From assembly GCF_003853415.1 (NCBI RefSeq), contig NZ_QTPP01000006.1, positions 186,001-250,000 of the forward strand: 64,000 nt of DNA, written 5' to 3'. The notes beneath the pieces were generated by a model. The model had not been told where the DNA came from. It saw only the letters and a program-made list of their open reading frames with translations, and did not search any database. The stretch comes from Burkholderia sp. Bp9142. GTDB taxonomy: Bacteria > Pseudomonadota > Gammaproteobacteria > Burkholderiales > Burkholderiaceae. Both the position numbers and the translations under genes were made by a program. Shown piece after piece: positions 1-10,305 of the stretch (its first letter is position 1; each line of letters begins with the position of its first letter).

Positions 1-178
1 TGCGTACACGGGCGCGCTGTCGGCGCTCGCCGCGCTGCGCGCGCCGGTCGACACGTTCTTCAACGACGTGATGGTCAATGCCAAGGATCCCGCGCTGCGC
101 GCGAACCGTCTCGCGCTGCTGTTCGCGCTGCATCAGCAGATGAACTGCGTCGCCGACATCTCGAAGCTCGCCGCATAA
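1..178 (+). CDS. glyS: Glycyl-tRNA synthetase beta subunit, C-terminal end (partial)
   Basis: Only the last 58 codons are present; the reading frame enters at base 2 and ends at a TAA. The peptide contains [19 protein letters not shown] followed by LLFALHQQM, the typical end of the anticodon-binding region of the bacterial GlyS beta chain, which works with GlyQ as an alpha2beta2 enzyme charging tRNA-Gly. The next gene, gmhB, begins 10 bases downstream on the same strand, so glyS probably heads a cotranscribed group with gmhB and plsC, a usual order in Burkholderia. The rest of the protein lies outside the window. Confidence 0.9.
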   Translation, partial: AYTGALSALAALRAPVDTFFNDVMVNAKDPALRANRLALLFALHQQMNCVADISKLAA

Positions 179-188
179 GGGCCGCACG

Positions 189-752
189 ATGCCGACCAGC
201 CCCCACCGCAAGCTCGTCGTCCTCGACCGGGACGGCGTGATCAACGTCGATTCGGACGCATTCATCAAGACGCCCGACGAGTGGATCGCGCTGCCCGGCA
301 GCCTCGAGGCGATCGCACGACTCAACCACGCGGGCTATCGCGTGGTCGTCGCGACCAACCAGTCCGGCATCGGCCGCGGGCTGTTCGACATGGCCGCGCT
401 CAACGCGATGCACCTGAAGATGCATCGCGCGGCGGCCGCCGTCGGCGCGCGCATCGACGCGGTGTTCTTCTGCCCGCACGTGTCGGAAGACCACTGCGAC
501 TGCCGCAAGCCGAAGCCCGGCATGATGCAGATGATCGCCGAGCGCTTCGAGATCGATCCCGCCCACACGCCGGCCGTCGGCGATTCGCTGCGCGACCTGC
601 AGGCCGGCGTCGCGGTCGGCTTCCGGCCGCACCTCGTGCTGACCGGCAAGGGCAAGAAGACGCTCGCCGCCGGCAACCTGCCGGATGGCACGAAGGTCCA
701 TGACGACCTGCGCGCGTTCGCGCTCGACTTCCTTTCACACGAACACGAGTGA
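189..752 (+). CDS. gmhB: D-glycero-beta-D-manno-heptose 1,7-bisphosphate 7-phosphatase
   Basis: This 187-residue cytoplasmic HAD-superfamily phosphatase removes the 7-phosphate from heptose 1,7-bisphosphate on the route to ADP-heptose for the LPS inner core. The HAD motif I LDRDG gives the nucleophile D13 and acid/base D15. The TNQSG motif is at 56-60. A structural zinc site C95-x-H97 with C103-x-C105 marks the GmhB type rather than histidinol phosphatase. GDSLRD at 131-136 carries the Mg-binding aspartates. Length is normal for the family. It starts 10 bases after glyS and is followed by plsC on the same strand. Confidence 0.95.
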   Translation: MPTSPHRKLVVLDRDGVINVDSDAFIKTPDEWIALPGSLEAIARLNHAGYRVVVATNQSGIGRGLFDMAALNAMHLKMHRAAAAVGARIDAVFFCPHVSEDHCDCRKPKPGMMQMIAERFEIDPAHTPAVGDSLRDLQAGVAVGFRPHLVLTGKGKKTLAAGNLPDGTKVHDDLRAFALDFLSHEHE

Positions 753-795
753 TGCGGCCGCCGCGCGCATCCTCCCTACTGTCAGACCCACGCCG

Positions 796-1560
796 ATGCG
801 CTTCGTCCGCTCCCTGCTGCTGCTGATCTACTTCATCCTGTACACGGTGCCGTACGCCACGGCGTGCTTCATCGCGTTCCCGTTCATGCGCCCCGATGCG
901 CGCTACTGGATGGCGGCCGGCTGGTGCAAGTCGACGCTGTGGGTCGTGCGCTGGCTGAACGGCATCCGCTACCGGATCGAAGGGATGGAAAACCTGCCCG
1001 ACGGCCCGGCCGTGCTGCTGGCCAAGCACCAGTCCGCGTGGGAGACGCTCGCGTTTCCGGCGCTGATGCCGAAGCCGCTCTGCTACGTATTCAAGCGCGA
1101 GCTGCTGTACGTGCCGTTCTTCGGCTGGGCGCTCGGCATGCTGCACATGGTCAACATCAACCGCAAGGAAGGCAAGAACGCGTTCACGTCGGTGATCCGC
1201 CAGGGCAAGAAGCGCCTGTCGGAAGGCGCCTGGATGATCATGTTCCCGGAAGGCACGCGCACGCCGGTCGGCAAGCAAGGCAAGTACAAGACGGGCGGCG
1301 CGCGCTTCGCGATCGAAACCGCCACGCCGGTCGTGCCGATCGCGCACAATGCAGGTCGGGTGTGGCCGCGCAATTCGTTCACGAAATTCCCGGGTGTCGT
1401 CACCGTGTCGATCGGCAAGCCGATTCCCGTCGACGGCAAGACGCCCGACGTATTGAACTCGCAGGTCGAGGCATGGATCGAAGCGGAGATGCGCCGCATC
1501 GATCCCGATGCCTATCGCCAGCCGGGCAATGCCGGCACGCGCGATGCCGCGCGCGTCTGA
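796..1560 (+). CDS. plsC: 1-acyl-sn-glycerol-3-phosphate acyltransferase (PlsC family)
   Basis: A 254-residue membrane-associated enzyme that acylates lysophosphatidic acid to phosphatidic acid in phospholipid synthesis. An N-terminal hydrophobic segment (about residues 5-30) is followed by the acyltransferase block KHQSAWE at 77-83, in which H78 is the catalytic histidine and glutamate E83 takes the place of the acidic residue of the HX4D motif. The MFPEGTRTP motif contacts the glycerol phosphate. The frame is open upstream, but the ATG at 796 places the hydrophobic segment at the N-terminus and gives normal length. It lies 43 bases after gmhB and probably shares its transcript. Confidence 0.93.
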   Translation: MRFVRSLLLLIYFILYTVPYATACFIAFPFMRPDARYWMAAGWCKSTLWVVRWLNGIRYRIEGMENLPDGPAVLLAKHQSAWETLAFPALMPKPLCYVFKRELLYVPFFGWALGMLHMVNINRKEGKNAFTSVIRQGKKRLSEGAWMIMFPEGTRTPVGKQGKYKTGGARFAIETATPVVPIAHNAGRVWPRNSFTKFPGVVTVSIGKPIPVDGKTPDVLNSQVEAWIEAEMRRIDPDAYRQPGNAGTRDAARV

Positions 1561-1606
1561 ATCACCCGGATTGCAGCCGTTGCGTACGACGAAACGAAGC
1601 GAACTG

Positions 1607-2509
1607 ATGAAAAAGCGTCCGCGGCCACGGCCTGCCGTCGTGGCCCTCGATCATCGCCAGATGGACCTGCCGCTCTTCGACGGGCCGGCAGCGGCGTCGC
1701 CGGCACCGTCGGCGCCCGCTGCGCCGCCTGAAGCGGCGGCGGCTCCCGCGGTGCCCGCGGCGCCGCTCGATCCGGGCCCGCCTCCCGATCGCTCCCGCAT
1801 CCGTACGTTCGCGCTCGACAGCCGCGTGCTCGAATACCGGCTCAAGCGCTCTGCCCGCCGCACGATCGGCTTCACGATCGACGGCAGCGGGCTGTCGATC
1901 ACCGCGCCGCGCTGGGTCACGCTCGCCGACATCGAAGCGGCGATCGCCGAGAAGCAGCGCTGGATCTTCGCGAAGCTCGCGGAGTGGAAGACCCGCACCG
2001 AGCAGCGCGCGCTGCCGCAGATCGACTGGCGCGACGGCGCGCAACTCCCGTATCTCGGCAAGACGATCGCGATCGCGCTCGGCACGGGTGCCGTCGCATT
2101 CGACGCCGAGGCACTGCGGCTGTCGCTGCCGCTGCCCGCGCAGGCGGACATGCAGCAGATCAAGGATCGCGTGCAGGGCTGGCTGCAGGGCGAAGCGAAG
2201 CGGATCTTCGGCGAACGCCTCGCGGTCTACGCGGACAAGCTCGGCGTCACGTATTCGACGTACGCGCTGTCGTCGGCCGCGACGCGCTGGGGCAGCTGCT
2301 CGAGCGACGGCAAGATCCGGCTGAACTGGCGGCTGATCCATTTCCCGCTGTCGATCATCGACTACGTCGTCGCGCACGAGCTGTCGCACCTGCGCGAAAT
2401 GAACCACAGCCCGGCCTTCTGGCAGACCGTCGAATCGATCTTCCCGGAATTCCGCGAAGCGCGGCACACGCTCAAGCATCATCCGCCCGAGCTGCTGCCG
2501 TCGCTGTAA
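1607..2509 (+). CDS. YgjP-like (SprT-type, M48-like) metallopeptidase domain protein
   Basis: A 300-residue protein with a low-complexity Ala/Pro-rich segment at about 27-60, then a YgjP/WLM-type zinc domain. The metal site is H257-E258-x-x-H261 with a third histidine H267 (AHELSH, then MNHSPAFW). The preceding RWGSCSS (228-233) is a hallmark of the family. Members are predicted zinc-dependent hydrolases of unknown substrate. The Pro/Ala segment is a Burkholderia-type extension absent from the short E. coli YgjP. An in-frame ATG exists upstream inside plsC, but the start at 1607 avoids that overlap. A strong bidirectional terminator follows the gene. Function is not known. Confidence 0.82.
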   Translation: MKKRPRPRPAVVALDHRQMDLPLFDGPAAASPAPSAPAAPPEAAAAPAVPAAPLDPGPPPDRSRIRTFALDSRVLEYRLKRSARRTIGFTIDGSGLSITAPRWVTLADIEAAIAEKQRWIFAKLAEWKTRTEQRALPQIDWRDGAQLPYLGKTIAIALGTGAVAFDAEALRLSLPLPAQADMQQIKDRVQGWLQGEAKRIFGERLAVYADKLGVTYSTYALSSAATRWGSCSSDGKIRLNWRLIHFPLSIIDYVVAHELSHLREMNHSPAFWQTVESIFPEFREARHTLKHHPPELLPSL

Positions 2510-2533
2510 CGCGATCGGGCGCACCGGCAATGC

Positions 2534-2569
2534 AAACGGGCGATGCGGATTCCTCCGCATCGCCCGTTT
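2534..2569. terminator. Bidirectional rho-independent terminator between convergent genes
   Basis: A perfect 16-base-pair stem with a TTCC loop, A-rich on the left and T-rich on the right, so it can end transcription in both directions. It sits 25 bases after the YgjP-like gene and 49 bases beyond the end of gloA, which converge here. Confidence 0.85.
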
Positions 2570-2617
2570 TCGTTGCGCGCGACGCACATCGTGCGCCGCG
2601 CGCCGCCCATCCCGCGC

Positions 2618-3007
2618 TCAGCGCGCCTTCTTCTGGATGAACTCGATCTTGTAGCCGTCCGGATCCTCGACGAATGCGATCACGGTCGTGCCGTGCTTCA
2701 TCGGGCCCGCTTCGCGGGTCACCTTGCCGCCCTGCGCCTTGATCCTGTCACAGGCCGCGTACGCGTCGTCGACTTCCACCGCCAGGTGGCCGAAGCCGTT
2801 GCCGAGATCGTAGGACGGCGTATCCCAGTTATGGGTCAGCTCGATCACGGTGCCCGTGCTCTCCGCTTCATAGCCGACGAACGCGAGCGTGAACTTGCCT
2901 TCCGGATAATCCTCGCGACGCAGCAGCTTCATGCCGAGCAATTCGGTGTAGAACTTGATCGAGCGGTCGAGATCGCCGACTCGCAGCATCGTATGCAGCA
3001 AACGCAT
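2618..3007 (-). CDS. gloA: Lactoylglutathione lyase (glyoxalase I)
   Basis: A 129-residue cytosolic enzyme that isomerises the hemithioacetal of methylglyoxal and glutathione to S-lactoylglutathione. All four metal ligands of the bacterial Ni-dependent class are present at the E. coli positions: H5, E56, H74 and E122. The sequence is a single VOC domain of standard length, without the extra loops of the Zn-dependent eukaryotic class. It is read toward the YgjP-like gene and ends before a shared terminator. It appears monocistronic. Confidence 0.96.
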   Translation of the reverse strand: MRLLHTMLRVGDLDRSIKFYTELLGMKLLRREDYPEGKFTLAFVGYEAESTGTVIELTHNWDTPSYDLGNGFGHLAVEVDDAYAACDRIKAQGGKVTREAGPMKHGTTVIAFVEDPDGYKIEFIQKKAR

Positions 3008-3366
3008 GGGTTGTACTCCAGTGGGGACTTTCCAGAACCGGAAATTCTACCGGAGTCACGTGAATCCCGCCGCCGGCGCCCGGCCTGCCGCCAGCCGATA
3101 CCGAGCATCTGCACGATGAGCCCGACGCCCGTGCGCCGGCAGAAACCGCACGGCTCGATGGTCCCCGCCGACGCTGCCGATCGGGTAACATCCTCCCACC
3201 TCGCACCAAAAGCGGGCATGTCGCCCGCCGCCGAAACGCGACCCCCCCCTCATTCAGCCACACCGCCCGCCGTGCGAAACCGCCGATTCGAACGTGCCGG
3301 ACGCGCCGTCCGTCCGCCGCTGCCCATGTCCCTGCCCCCTTCCCGCCGCATCGGCGAGGTCCGCCG
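3008..3366. other. Intergenic region between divergent gloA and DMT transporter
   Basis: About 360 bases that must hold the promoters of gloA (leftward) and the transporter (rightward). Open frames here have only the arginine- and proline-rich composition expected of GC-rich noncoding DNA. I see no convincing RNA gene, hairpin or promoter hexamer pair. Confidence 0.5.
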
Positions 3367-4302
3367 ATGACCGCGCTCGCCGGGTCGCCCGTGCGCCGCG
3401 CGCTCGACACGCGCGCCGTCGGCGTGATGCTGCTGCTGTGCGCGATCTGGGGCTTCCAGCAGGTCGCGATCAAGAGCACGAACGCGGCGATCCCGCCGAT
3501 GTTCCAGGCCGGCCTGCGCTCGGTGATCGCCGCGCTCCTGCTGTGGGGCTGGGCGCGCTCGCGCGGCACGCCGCTGTTCCGCGCGGACGGCACGCTCGGC
3601 GCGGGCATCGCGGCCGGCGCGCTGTTCGCCGGCGAGTTCATCTGCGTGTTCTTCGGGCTGACGCTGACGAGCGCGTCGCACATGGCGATCTTCCTGTACA
3701 CGGCACCGTGCTTCACGGCGCTCGGCCTGCACCTGTTTGCGCCGGGCGAGCGGTTGCAGCGCGTCCAGTGGGCCGGCGTCGGCCTCGCGTTCGCCGGCAT
3801 CGCGCTCGCGTTCGCGGACGGCTTCCTGACGCCGCGCGCACCCGGCGCGTCGGTACTGGCCGGGCTCGCCGGCGACGCGCTCGGGATCCTCGGCGGCGCG
3901 ATGTGGGCCGCGACGACGGTCGTCGTGCGTTCAACGTCGCTCGCGCGGGCCAGCGCGAGCAAGACGCTGTTCTACCAGCTCGCGGTTTCGGCCGCCGTGC
4001 TGGTCGCGCTTGCCGCGCTGCTCGGCCAGATGTCGTTCGCGCAGGTCACGCCGGTCGCGCTCGCGAGCCTCGCGTACCAGTCGGTGATCGTCGCGTTCGT
4101 CAGCTATCTGTCGTGGTTCTGGCTGCTCACGCGCTACAGCGCGTCGCGGCTGTCGGTGTTCACGTTCCTGTCGCCGCTGTTCGGCGTCGCGTTCGGCGTG
4201 CTGCTGCTCGGCGAATCGGTCGGCTGGCGCTTCATGTCCGCGGCCGCGCTGGTGCTGACCGGGATCGCGCTCGTCAACGCGCCGCCGCGCCGGCGCGCGT
4301 AG
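3367..4302 (+). CDS. DMT-family (EamA) inner-membrane transporter
   Basis: A 311-residue integral membrane protein with about ten hydrophobic helices forming two tandem EamA domains (roughly 20-150 and 170-305). The first helix carries the family's small-residue pattern LLLCAIWGFQQVAIK. Such proteins export metabolites or amino acids; the substrate cannot be read from sequence. The gene stands alone between gloA and the convergent rsmA. The ATG at 3367 puts the first membrane helix about 15 residues from the N-terminus, as is usual. Confidence 0.88.
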   Translation: MTALAGSPVRRALDTRAVGVMLLLCAIWGFQQVAIKSTNAAIPPMFQAGLRSVIAALLLWGWARSRGTPLFRADGTLGAGIAAGALFAGEFICVFFGLTLTSASHMAIFLYTAPCFTALGLHLFAPGERLQRVQWAGVGLAFAGIALAFADGFLTPRAPGASVLAGLAGDALGILGGAMWAATTVVVRSTSLARASASKTLFYQLAVSAAVLVALAALLGQMSFAQVTPVALASLAYQSVIVAFVSYLSWFWLLTRYSASRLSVFTFLSPLFGVAFGVLLLGESVGWRFMSAAALVLTGIALVNAPPRRRA

Positions 4303-4353
4303 CGCCGCGCGGCCGCGCGCCGGGATCGACGAGCACCGATCGGCAAAGTAAAA

Positions 4354-4375
4354 AGGCTGCCCGCCAGGGCAGCCT
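4354..4375 (-). terminator. Rho-independent terminator of rsmA
   Basis: A 9-bp stem with a GCCA loop. The run of A on its left side becomes a U-tract when read leftward, so it ends transcription coming from rsmA, whose stop is 50 bases away. Confidence 0.8.
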
Positions 4376-4424
4376 CGTGAACCTCGATCCGGCATGTGCC
4401 GCGCGCGTTGCCCGCGCGTTACCG

Positions 4425-5255
4425 CTACTCCGCGGCCTTGCGCACCTTCGCAAGCGCCTGCGCGACACCGACATATTCGGCCACGCTCACATCCTCCGCG
4501 CGCCGCGCGAGATCGAAGCCGAGCCCGTCGAAATCGATCGTCTCGCGGTAGTCGCCGAGCGTATTGCGCAGCATCTTGCGGCGCTGCGAGAACGCGGCCG
4601 TGACGACTTCGCCCAGCAGCACGGGATCGACGTCCGGCAGTTCGTGCGGTTCGTACGGAATCATCCGGACGATCGCCGAATCGACCTTCGGCGGCGGCTG
4701 GAACGATTCCGGCGGCACGTCGAGCATCTTCTCCATCACGTAGCGGTACTGCAGCATCACCGACAGCCGCGAGAACGCCTTCGTGCCCGGCTCCGCGACC
4801 ATCCGTTCGACGACTTCGTTCTGCAGCATGAAATGCTGGTCGATCACCGCGTCGGCGAACGTCATCAGGTGAAACAGCAGCGGGCTGGAAATGTTGTACG
4901 GCAGGTTGCCGACGATCCGCAGCGACGGCTTGTCGCCGGGTGCCGCGAGCGAGCGGAAGTCGAACGCGAGCGCGTCGCCCGCGTGCAGTTCCAGCAGCGC
5001 GCCGAAGCGCTGCTGCAGGCGGCCGATCAGGTCGCGGTCGAGCTCGACCGCATGCAGCGGCGACTCGGGCGTCGCGAGGCGCGCGATCAGCGGCTCGGTG
5101 AGCGCGCCGAGCCCGGGGCCGATCTCGACCATACGCTGGCCGCGCGCGGGGCCGATCGTCGCGACGATCGAGTCGATCACGCCGTGATCGACGAGGAAGT
5201 TCTGCCCGAAGCGCTTGCGCGCGAAGTGGCCTTGGTGCTGTCTGCTGTTCGACAT
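4425..5255 (-). CDS. rsmA: 16S rRNA (adenine1518-N6/adenine1519-N6)-dimethyltransferase
   Basis: RsmA/KsgA dimethylates two adjacent adenines in the 3' hairpin of 16S rRNA late in 30S assembly. The 276-residue protein has the N-terminal RFGQNFLVD motif (15-23), the SAM-binding EIGPGLG (44-50) and the catalytic NLPY (117-120). The frame runs open further upstream into the pdxA end, but the ATG at 5255 gives the standard N-terminus and length. pdxA ends 55 bases upstream on the same strand, so rsmA is probably the last gene of the lptD-surA-pdxA-rsmA unit, an order conserved in many proteobacteria. Confidence 0.96.
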   Translation of the reverse strand: MSNSRQHQGHFARKRFGQNFLVDHGVIDSIVATIGPARGQRMVEIGPGLGALTEPLIARLATPESPLHAVELDRDLIGRLQQRFGALLELHAGDALAFDFRSLAAPGDKPSLRIVGNLPYNISSPLLFHLMTFADAVIDQHFMLQNEVVERMVAEPGTKAFSRLSVMLQYRYVMEKMLDVPPESFQPPPKVDSAIVRMIPYEPHELPDVDPVLLGEVVTAAFSQRRKMLRNTLGDYRETIDFDGLGFDLARRAEDVSVAEYVGVAQALAKVRKAAE

Positions 5256-5310
5256 CGACTGAGAAAAACGAAAAATGCGACGAATAAGGTCAGGCCTGCG
5301 CCCGTGCGCG

Positions 5311-6300
5311 TCAGGACGCGCGGCGATGGTGCGCCATCGTGACGGCCGTGTCGAGCGCGGCGACCAGGCTGCCCGGATCCGCGCGGCCCGTGCCGGCCAG
5401 ATCCAGCGCGGTGCCGTGATCGACCGACGTGCGGATGATCGGCAGCCCGAGCGTGACGTTGATGCCCTCGCCGAAGGTCGCATACTTCAGCACGGGCAGG
5501 CCCTGATCGTGGAACATCGCGAGCACGCAATCGGCGCCCTCGAGATGGCGCGGCTGGAACAGCGTGTCGGCCGGATACGGGCCGCGCGCGTCGATGCCCT
5601 GCGCGTTCGCGCGCGCGAGCGCCGGCGAGATCACGTCGATCTCCTCGCGGCCGAGGTAACCGTTCTCGCCCGCATGCGGGTTCAGCCCCGTCACGAGGAT
5701 GCGCGGCGCCGCGAGACCGAAGTCGCGCCGCAGGTCGCGATCGACGATCGCCAGCGTCTCGACGAGCCCGTCGATCGTCAGCGCGGACGACACGTCCTTC
5801 AGCGGCAGGTGCGTGGTCGCGAGCGCGACGCGCAGCGGCCGCTCGCCCGTGCCCGCCAGCATCATGACAACACGCGGCGTATGTGTGCGTTCCGCGAGGT
5901 ATTCGGTATGGCCGGTAAACGGCACGCCGGCATCGTTGATCGTGCTCTTCTGCAGCGGTGCGGTGACGATCGCGTCGAACCGGCCCGCCAGCGCGCCGTC
6001 GATCGCGGCATCGAGCAGCCCGAGCACGTAGCGGCCGTTGGCCGCGTCGAGCTTGCCCGCCTGCGCGGGCACGGCAAGCGGATGATGCTCGACCGACACC
6101 GGCCCGCCGCCGGCGAACACCGCCTGGTCGGCCCCGACGGCCGCCGCGCGCGCGGCGAGCAGCGCGGCGTCGCCGAGCACGGTGAAATGCGCGCCGGGCC
6201 AGCGCCGGGCGGCATCCTGCAACGCCTGCACGGTCAGCTCCGGGCCGACACCCGCGGGTTCGCCGGTCGTGATCGCGATCTGCAGCGCGGATGCCGTCAT
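5311..6300 (-). CDS. pdxA: 4-hydroxythreonine-4-phosphate dehydrogenase
   Basis: PdxA oxidises 4-phosphohydroxy-L-threonine with NAD in the DXP-dependent pyridoxal 5'-phosphate pathway. The protein is 329 residues, the same as E. coli PdxA. Its three metal-ligand histidines correspond to H163 (TTHLPLK), H208 (NPHAGENG) and H263 (FHDQGLP). The start [19 protein letters not shown] has the family's N-terminal glycine-rich strand. It begins 11 bases after the end of surA and is surely cotranscribed with it. Confidence 0.96.
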   Translation of the reverse strand: MTASALQIAITTGEPAGVGPELTVQALQDAARRWPGAHFTVLGDAALLAARAAAVGADQAVFAGGGPVSVEHHPLAVPAQAGKLDAANGRYVLGLLDAAIDGALAGRFDAIVTAPLQKSTINDAGVPFTGHTEYLAERTHTPRVVMMLAGTGERPLRVALATTHLPLKDVSSALTIDGLVETLAIVDRDLRRDFGLAAPRILVTGLNPHAGENGYLGREEIDVISPALARANAQGIDARGPYPADTLFQPRHLEGADCVLAMFHDQGLPVLKYATFGEGINVTLGLPIIRTSVDHGTALDLAGTGRADPGSLVAALDTAVTMAHHRRAS

Positions 6301-6311
6301 GTGAAGCTCGC

Positions 6312-7676
6312 TCAGTTCGCCGGGCCGACGCCGCCGATCTTGTACTGCACGTACGACGAATCGCGCAGTTCGCGCAGCCAGTCGGCATACGCCTGCTCGG
6401 CCTTGCGCTGGCCGATCGCCTGGCGCGCGATATCCATCTGCTGCTGCACCGAGCCTTCCGCCTCGCGGCGGTCGATCACCTGGATCAGGTGGTAGCCGTA
6501 CTCGGTACGAATCGGCTGGCTGATCTGGCCGTCCTGCAGGTTGTTCATCGCGCGCTCGAATTCCGGCACGGTCTCGCCCGGGCTGATCCAGCCCAGATCG
6601 CCGCCCTGCGACGCCGAACCGTCCTGCGAGTAGGTGCGCGCGAACTTCGCGAAATCGCCACCGGCCTCGACCTGCTTGCGGATGTCCTGCAGCTGCTGGC
6701 GCGCCTGGCCTTCCGACTTGCCTTCGCCGACGCGCAACAGGATGTGGCGCACGTGCGTCTGGACGATCTTCGGTGCCGCGGCGGTCGCGCCCTGGCTCTG
6801 GCGGCGGTCGACGAGACGCACGATCTCGAAGCCGTCCGGCACGCGGATCAGCGTCGGGTTGACCTGGCCCGGGCGCAGCTTCGAGGCGGCTTCGACGACC
6901 TCGGCCGGCAGCGCGCCCGGCGCCTTGAAGCCGAGGTCGCCGCCCTTCTTCGCGTCGTTCGCTTCCGAATTGCTCTTCGCGAGCTTCTCGAAATCGGCGC
7001 CCGACGTGGCCTGCTGCAGCAGCGCGTCGGCCTTCTTCTGCGCGGCTTCGATCTCCGCCTGCGGCGCGTTGGTCGGCGCCTTGACGAAGATGTGCTGGAA
7101 GCGCAGGTCCTGCTGCTGCGACGCGTTCGGCCCGCGCTGGCTCGCGATGTAGTTCGCGACCTCGGCGTCCGACACGGTGATCTTGCCGTCGACCTCGCGC
7201 TCGCGCAGCTTCGACAGCATCAGCTCGGTGCGCGCGTCGCTGGTGAACACGCTCCAGGGCACGCCTTGCGCCTCGAGACGCGCGCGATACTGTTCGAGCG
7301 TCATCCCGTTCGCCTGCGCGAGGCGCTGCAGCGTGGACTGCACGGTCGCGTCGTCGATACGGATCCCGTCGTCCTTGGCCTTCTGCACCTGGATGCGTTC
7401 GAGCACCATCTGGTTCAGCACCTGCGCACGCAGCTGGTCTGCCGGCGGCACGGGCGCGTTCTGCTGCTGCAGCCGGCGCGAGATCAGGCCGACGCGCTGG
7501 TCGAGTTCGCGGCCCGTGATCACGTCGTTGTTGACGACCGCGACGACTTCGTCGGCGAGCTGCGCGCCATGCGAACCAAGTGCCTGCGCCGCGGCCGGCG
7601 CGGCGGCGAGCAGCGCGGCTGACGCGGCGAGGCTGGACACGACTGCCGCGAAACGAAGGGTTTTCTTCATTGCCAC
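6312..7676 (-). CDS. surA: Periplasmic chaperone and peptidyl-prolyl isomerase SurA
   Basis: SurA escorts unfolded outer-membrane proteins, including LptD, across the periplasm. The 454-residue precursor begins with a clear signal peptide (MAMKKT, a hydrophobic core, cleavage near AAAQA at about 31). An N-terminal chaperone domain follows, then two parvulin (PPIC) domains at about 190-290 and 307-415, and a short C-terminal segment. It lies between lptD (45 bases upstream) and pdxA, the usual operon. Confidence 0.95.
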   Translation of the reverse strand: MAMKKTLRFAAVVSSLAASAALLAAAPAAAQALGSHGAQLADEVVAVVNNDVITGRELDQRVGLISRRLQQQNAPVPPADQLRAQVLNQMVLERIQVQKAKDDGIRIDDATVQSTLQRLAQANGMTLEQYRARLEAQGVPWSVFTSDARTELMLSKLREREVDGKITVSDAEVANYIASQRGPNASQQQDLRFQHIFVKAPTNAPQAEIEAAQKKADALLQQATSGADFEKLAKSNSEANDAKKGGDLGFKAPGALPAEVVEAASKLRPGQVNPTLIRVPDGFEIVRLVDRRQSQGATAAAPKIVQTHVRHILLRVGEGKSEGQARQQLQDIRKQVEAGGDFAKFARTYSQDGSASQGGDLGWISPGETVPEFERAMNNLQDGQISQPIRTEYGYHLIQVIDRREAEGSVQQQMDIARQAIGQRKAEQAYADWLRELRDSSYVQYKIGGVGPAN

Positions 7677-7721
7677 TGATACTCCATTGAAATCGTGCTG
7701 ACCGGTGCAGACAAGCCGGCG

Positions 7722-10082
7722 TTACTCGTAGTTGCTGAAGCGGGACATCGGCGGCGGCGCGGACGGCAGCGGCGTGTAGCCCGGCACCCCGGCGCGGAAT
7801 GCGGCGACGAGACCGTTGTCGACGCTCGACAGCCCCTTCAACGTCAGCTGCATCATGAAGCGCGTCGACGAGTTCTGCTGCCCCGACGTGTTCACGCCGT
7901 TCGCGAAGCGCTGGACACCGACCCCGAGCGCCCAGCAATCCGCGTCGTATTGTAAGCCGAGCAGACCATCGACGATCCGGTCGGCTGCCAGGTCGTAGTT
8001 GAAGCGGCCGATCGCATACAGACGGCGCGTGAGCGGCCATTGCGCGGACACCAGGAACTGGTTGATCGGCTGGTTGTCGAGCGTCGTGTTCGCCCGCGTA
8101 TAGCGGTAGCCGACGTTGATCACGCGGCGCTCGCCGGGGCTGAAGCCGAAACCGATGCTCGACTTCACGAGCTGGTTGTTGTTCTGGTTGTACTGGAACG
8201 CGGTTTCCGACATGAAGCCGGAGCCGAGCTTCAGCGCGGCGCCGACGATCAGGTCCGAGTGGCGGGCCTGCACGGCGGACTGCCCCGAGTTCAGCGTCAC
8301 GCGCTGGTCGGCGAAATAGTACTGCTGCGCGACCACGAAGCGCGCGCGCTCGTCGCCGGTGCGCGGATCGATGAAGCGCGACGTCAGGCCGGCCGTGATC
8401 CGGTTCGCGTCCGCGATCCGGTCGTTGCCGACGAACGTGTTCGGCTGGTAGATCTCCGCGAGGCCGAAGTCCGATTCCGCGGTGTCGAACAGCGGCGCGT
8501 TCGACTGGTCGCGATACGGCGTGTACACGTAGTACAGGCGCGGCTCGAGGGTCTGGATGAAGTCCTGGCCGAACAGGCGCACCGAGCGGTCGAAGATCAG
8601 GCCCGTGTCGAAGCTCACGGTCGGGATCGACTCGGTGAAGCGCTTCGGGTTGTTCGGCGTGCTCGACGACAGGTAGTTCAGGTCGTACGACGCGAAGTGG
8701 TACTGGACCTTCGGCACGACGAAGTAGCCGGGGCCGTACACGCCGTACGCGATGTACGGGTTGAAGACGATCCGGTCGCCTTCGGTCGCATCGGCGGTCG
8801 TGATGCGGAACCGCGAATAGTCGGCTTCCGCGCCGAAGTCGAAGCCGCCGACGTTGTACTTCGTGTACTTCACGTTCAACTGCGGCTCGCGGCTATAAGG
8901 CGCGATCGACGGCGGCAGCGTCTGCCAGTGCTGGTAGCGCGCGAGCACCGACCACGGGCCGTTGTTGTACGTGAGGCCGGCTTCCTGCTGGTACAGCGTC
9001 TGCGTCCCGTTGATGAACTGGTTCATCGACCCAAGGTCTTCGGGATACGTGTTGTCCGAGACCTTGTTGAAGTAGACGTAGCCGCCGAAACCGCCGCCGA
9101 AGTTCTGCTGGTGCTGCCAGTAGATCGCGTAGCGGTCGCGGTGCGCGAGCCGGTCGTCCGGCAGGTAATTGGCCGTAAACGTGCCCGAATACGACGGCGA
9201 CAGGTAGCGGAACGTCGCTTCGGTCTGCACGCCGCGCCGCGAGATGATGCGCGGCGTGATCGTCAGGTCGCGGTTCGGCGCGATGTTGAAGTAGTACGGC
9301 AGCGTCAGCTCGAACCCGTTGTTCGAGTTGATCGAGAAGGTCGGCGGCAGCAGGCCGCTGCGCCGCTCGCCCGACAGCGGGAACGTCATCCACGGGCTCG
9401 CGAAGATCGGCACGCCCTGGAAGAACAGCACGCCGTTGCGCGCGGTGCCTTCGTCGGCACCCGTATCGAAGTCGAAGCGGCTGCCCTTGATGTACCACGC
9501 CGGGTTCGTCGAGCACTGGCACGCGGTGTAGGTGCCGTTGACGAACACCGAGCGCTCGCTGTCGAGCAGGTCGACGCGCTCCGCGCTGCCGGACCCGCCC
9601 GTCACGTTGAAGTGGTACTTCGGCGCCGTCATGAAGCCCTGGTTCGCCTCGACCTTCAGATGCGCCTCGGGGCCCGCGAACGACGTGCCGCCGTTGACCA
9701 CCTTGACCTGGCCGTACGCGTCGGCCATGTCGGTATCCTGATCGTAGTGGAGCGCGTCGGCCTTCACGACCGCGTCGCCGCGGCGCAACTCGGCCGAGCC
9801 CTTCGCGGCCAGGTCCTGGTCGGCCGTGCCGCTCGTATGGTCGGCGATCACGAAGGCGGCCGGCTTCGCGCCGTCCTTCAGCGGATGATCCTCGAGCTGC
9901 GGGGCGAGACGCAGGTCCCACGGCGAGTCGAGCGGCTGCGGCTGCGCGGCCGCGCCCGACAGCTGCGCGTACGACACGGCCGGCACGAGGCCGGGCACGG
10001 CCAGGAGTGCGAGCGCGAGCCGCCGTTTGCGCGGCGCCCCGTCACCGGGGAAGACATTCGGGAATAGCGGTTTGGGCGGCAT
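7722..10082 (-). CDS. lptD: LPS-assembly outer-membrane protein LptD
   Basis: LptD forms the beta-barrel that with the lipoprotein LptE inserts LPS into the outer leaflet. The 786-residue protein has a basic N-terminus and hydrophobic signal segment (about 20-39), a periplasmic OstA/LptA-like beta-jellyroll (about 75-190), then a long aromatic-rich barrel region. Cysteines visible are C188 and C190 (ACQC) and one near the C-terminus (DADCWALG), consistent with inter-domain disulfides; an early cysteine matching E. coli C31 is not seen. It heads the lptD-surA-pdxA-rsmA unit and is divergent from amgK. Confidence 0.94.
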   Translation of the reverse strand: MPPKPLFPNVFPGDGAPRKRRLALALLAVPGLVPAVSYAQLSGAAAQPQPLDSPWDLRLAPQLEDHPLKDGAKPAAFVIADHTSGTADQDLAAKGSAELRRGDAVVKADALHYDQDTDMADAYGQVKVVNGGTSFAGPEAHLKVEANQGFMTAPKYHFNVTGGSGSAERVDLLDSERSVFVNGTYTACQCSTNPAWYIKGSRFDFDTGADEGTARNGVLFFQGVPIFASPWMTFPLSGERRSGLLPPTFSINSNNGFELTLPYYFNIAPNRDLTITPRIISRRGVQTEATFRYLSPSYSGTFTANYLPDDRLAHRDRYAIYWQHQQNFGGGFGGYVYFNKVSDNTYPEDLGSMNQFINGTQTLYQQEAGLTYNNGPWSVLARYQHWQTLPPSIAPYSREPQLNVKYTKYNVGGFDFGAEADYSRFRITTADATEGDRIVFNPYIAYGVYGPGYFVVPKVQYHFASYDLNYLSSSTPNNPKRFTESIPTVSFDTGLIFDRSVRLFGQDFIQTLEPRLYYVYTPYRDQSNAPLFDTAESDFGLAEIYQPNTFVGNDRIADANRITAGLTSRFIDPRTGDERARFVVAQQYYFADQRVTLNSGQSAVQARHSDLIVGAALKLGSGFMSETAFQYNQNNNQLVKSSIGFGFSPGERRVINVGYRYTRANTTLDNQPINQFLVSAQWPLTRRLYAIGRFNYDLAADRIVDGLLGLQYDADCWALGVGVQRFANGVNTSGQQNSSTRFMMQLTLKGLSSVDNGLVAAFRAGVPGYTPLPSAPPPMSRFSNYE

Positions 10083-10267
10083 CTATCGTTTGGCGAATCG
10101 CCCCTTGTCAACCGCACCTGCACGGCACATTCGCGCGCGGCGGGCCGCGCCGTCGCACCGCGACTGCGGCTGAGCGCAAACCGGGGAGGCGATCGGGCGG
10201 ACGGCGCGACAGGCGGCGGGCCTGCACGGCGCAAGCTGACGCGGGGCGCGTCAAAAAAGTCGTGGGG

Positions 10268-10273
10268 TATTAT
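10268..10273 (+). promoter_or_regulatory. Possible -10 element for amgK
   Basis: The AT-rich hexamer TATTAT stands out in very GC-rich surroundings, 32 bases before the amgK start. No good -35 hexamer is visible at 16-18 bases, so this is a weak call. Confidence 0.3.
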
Positions 10274-10305
10274 ATGGCAAGACGTTCCCCCCTCCGCCGA
10301 GTTTC

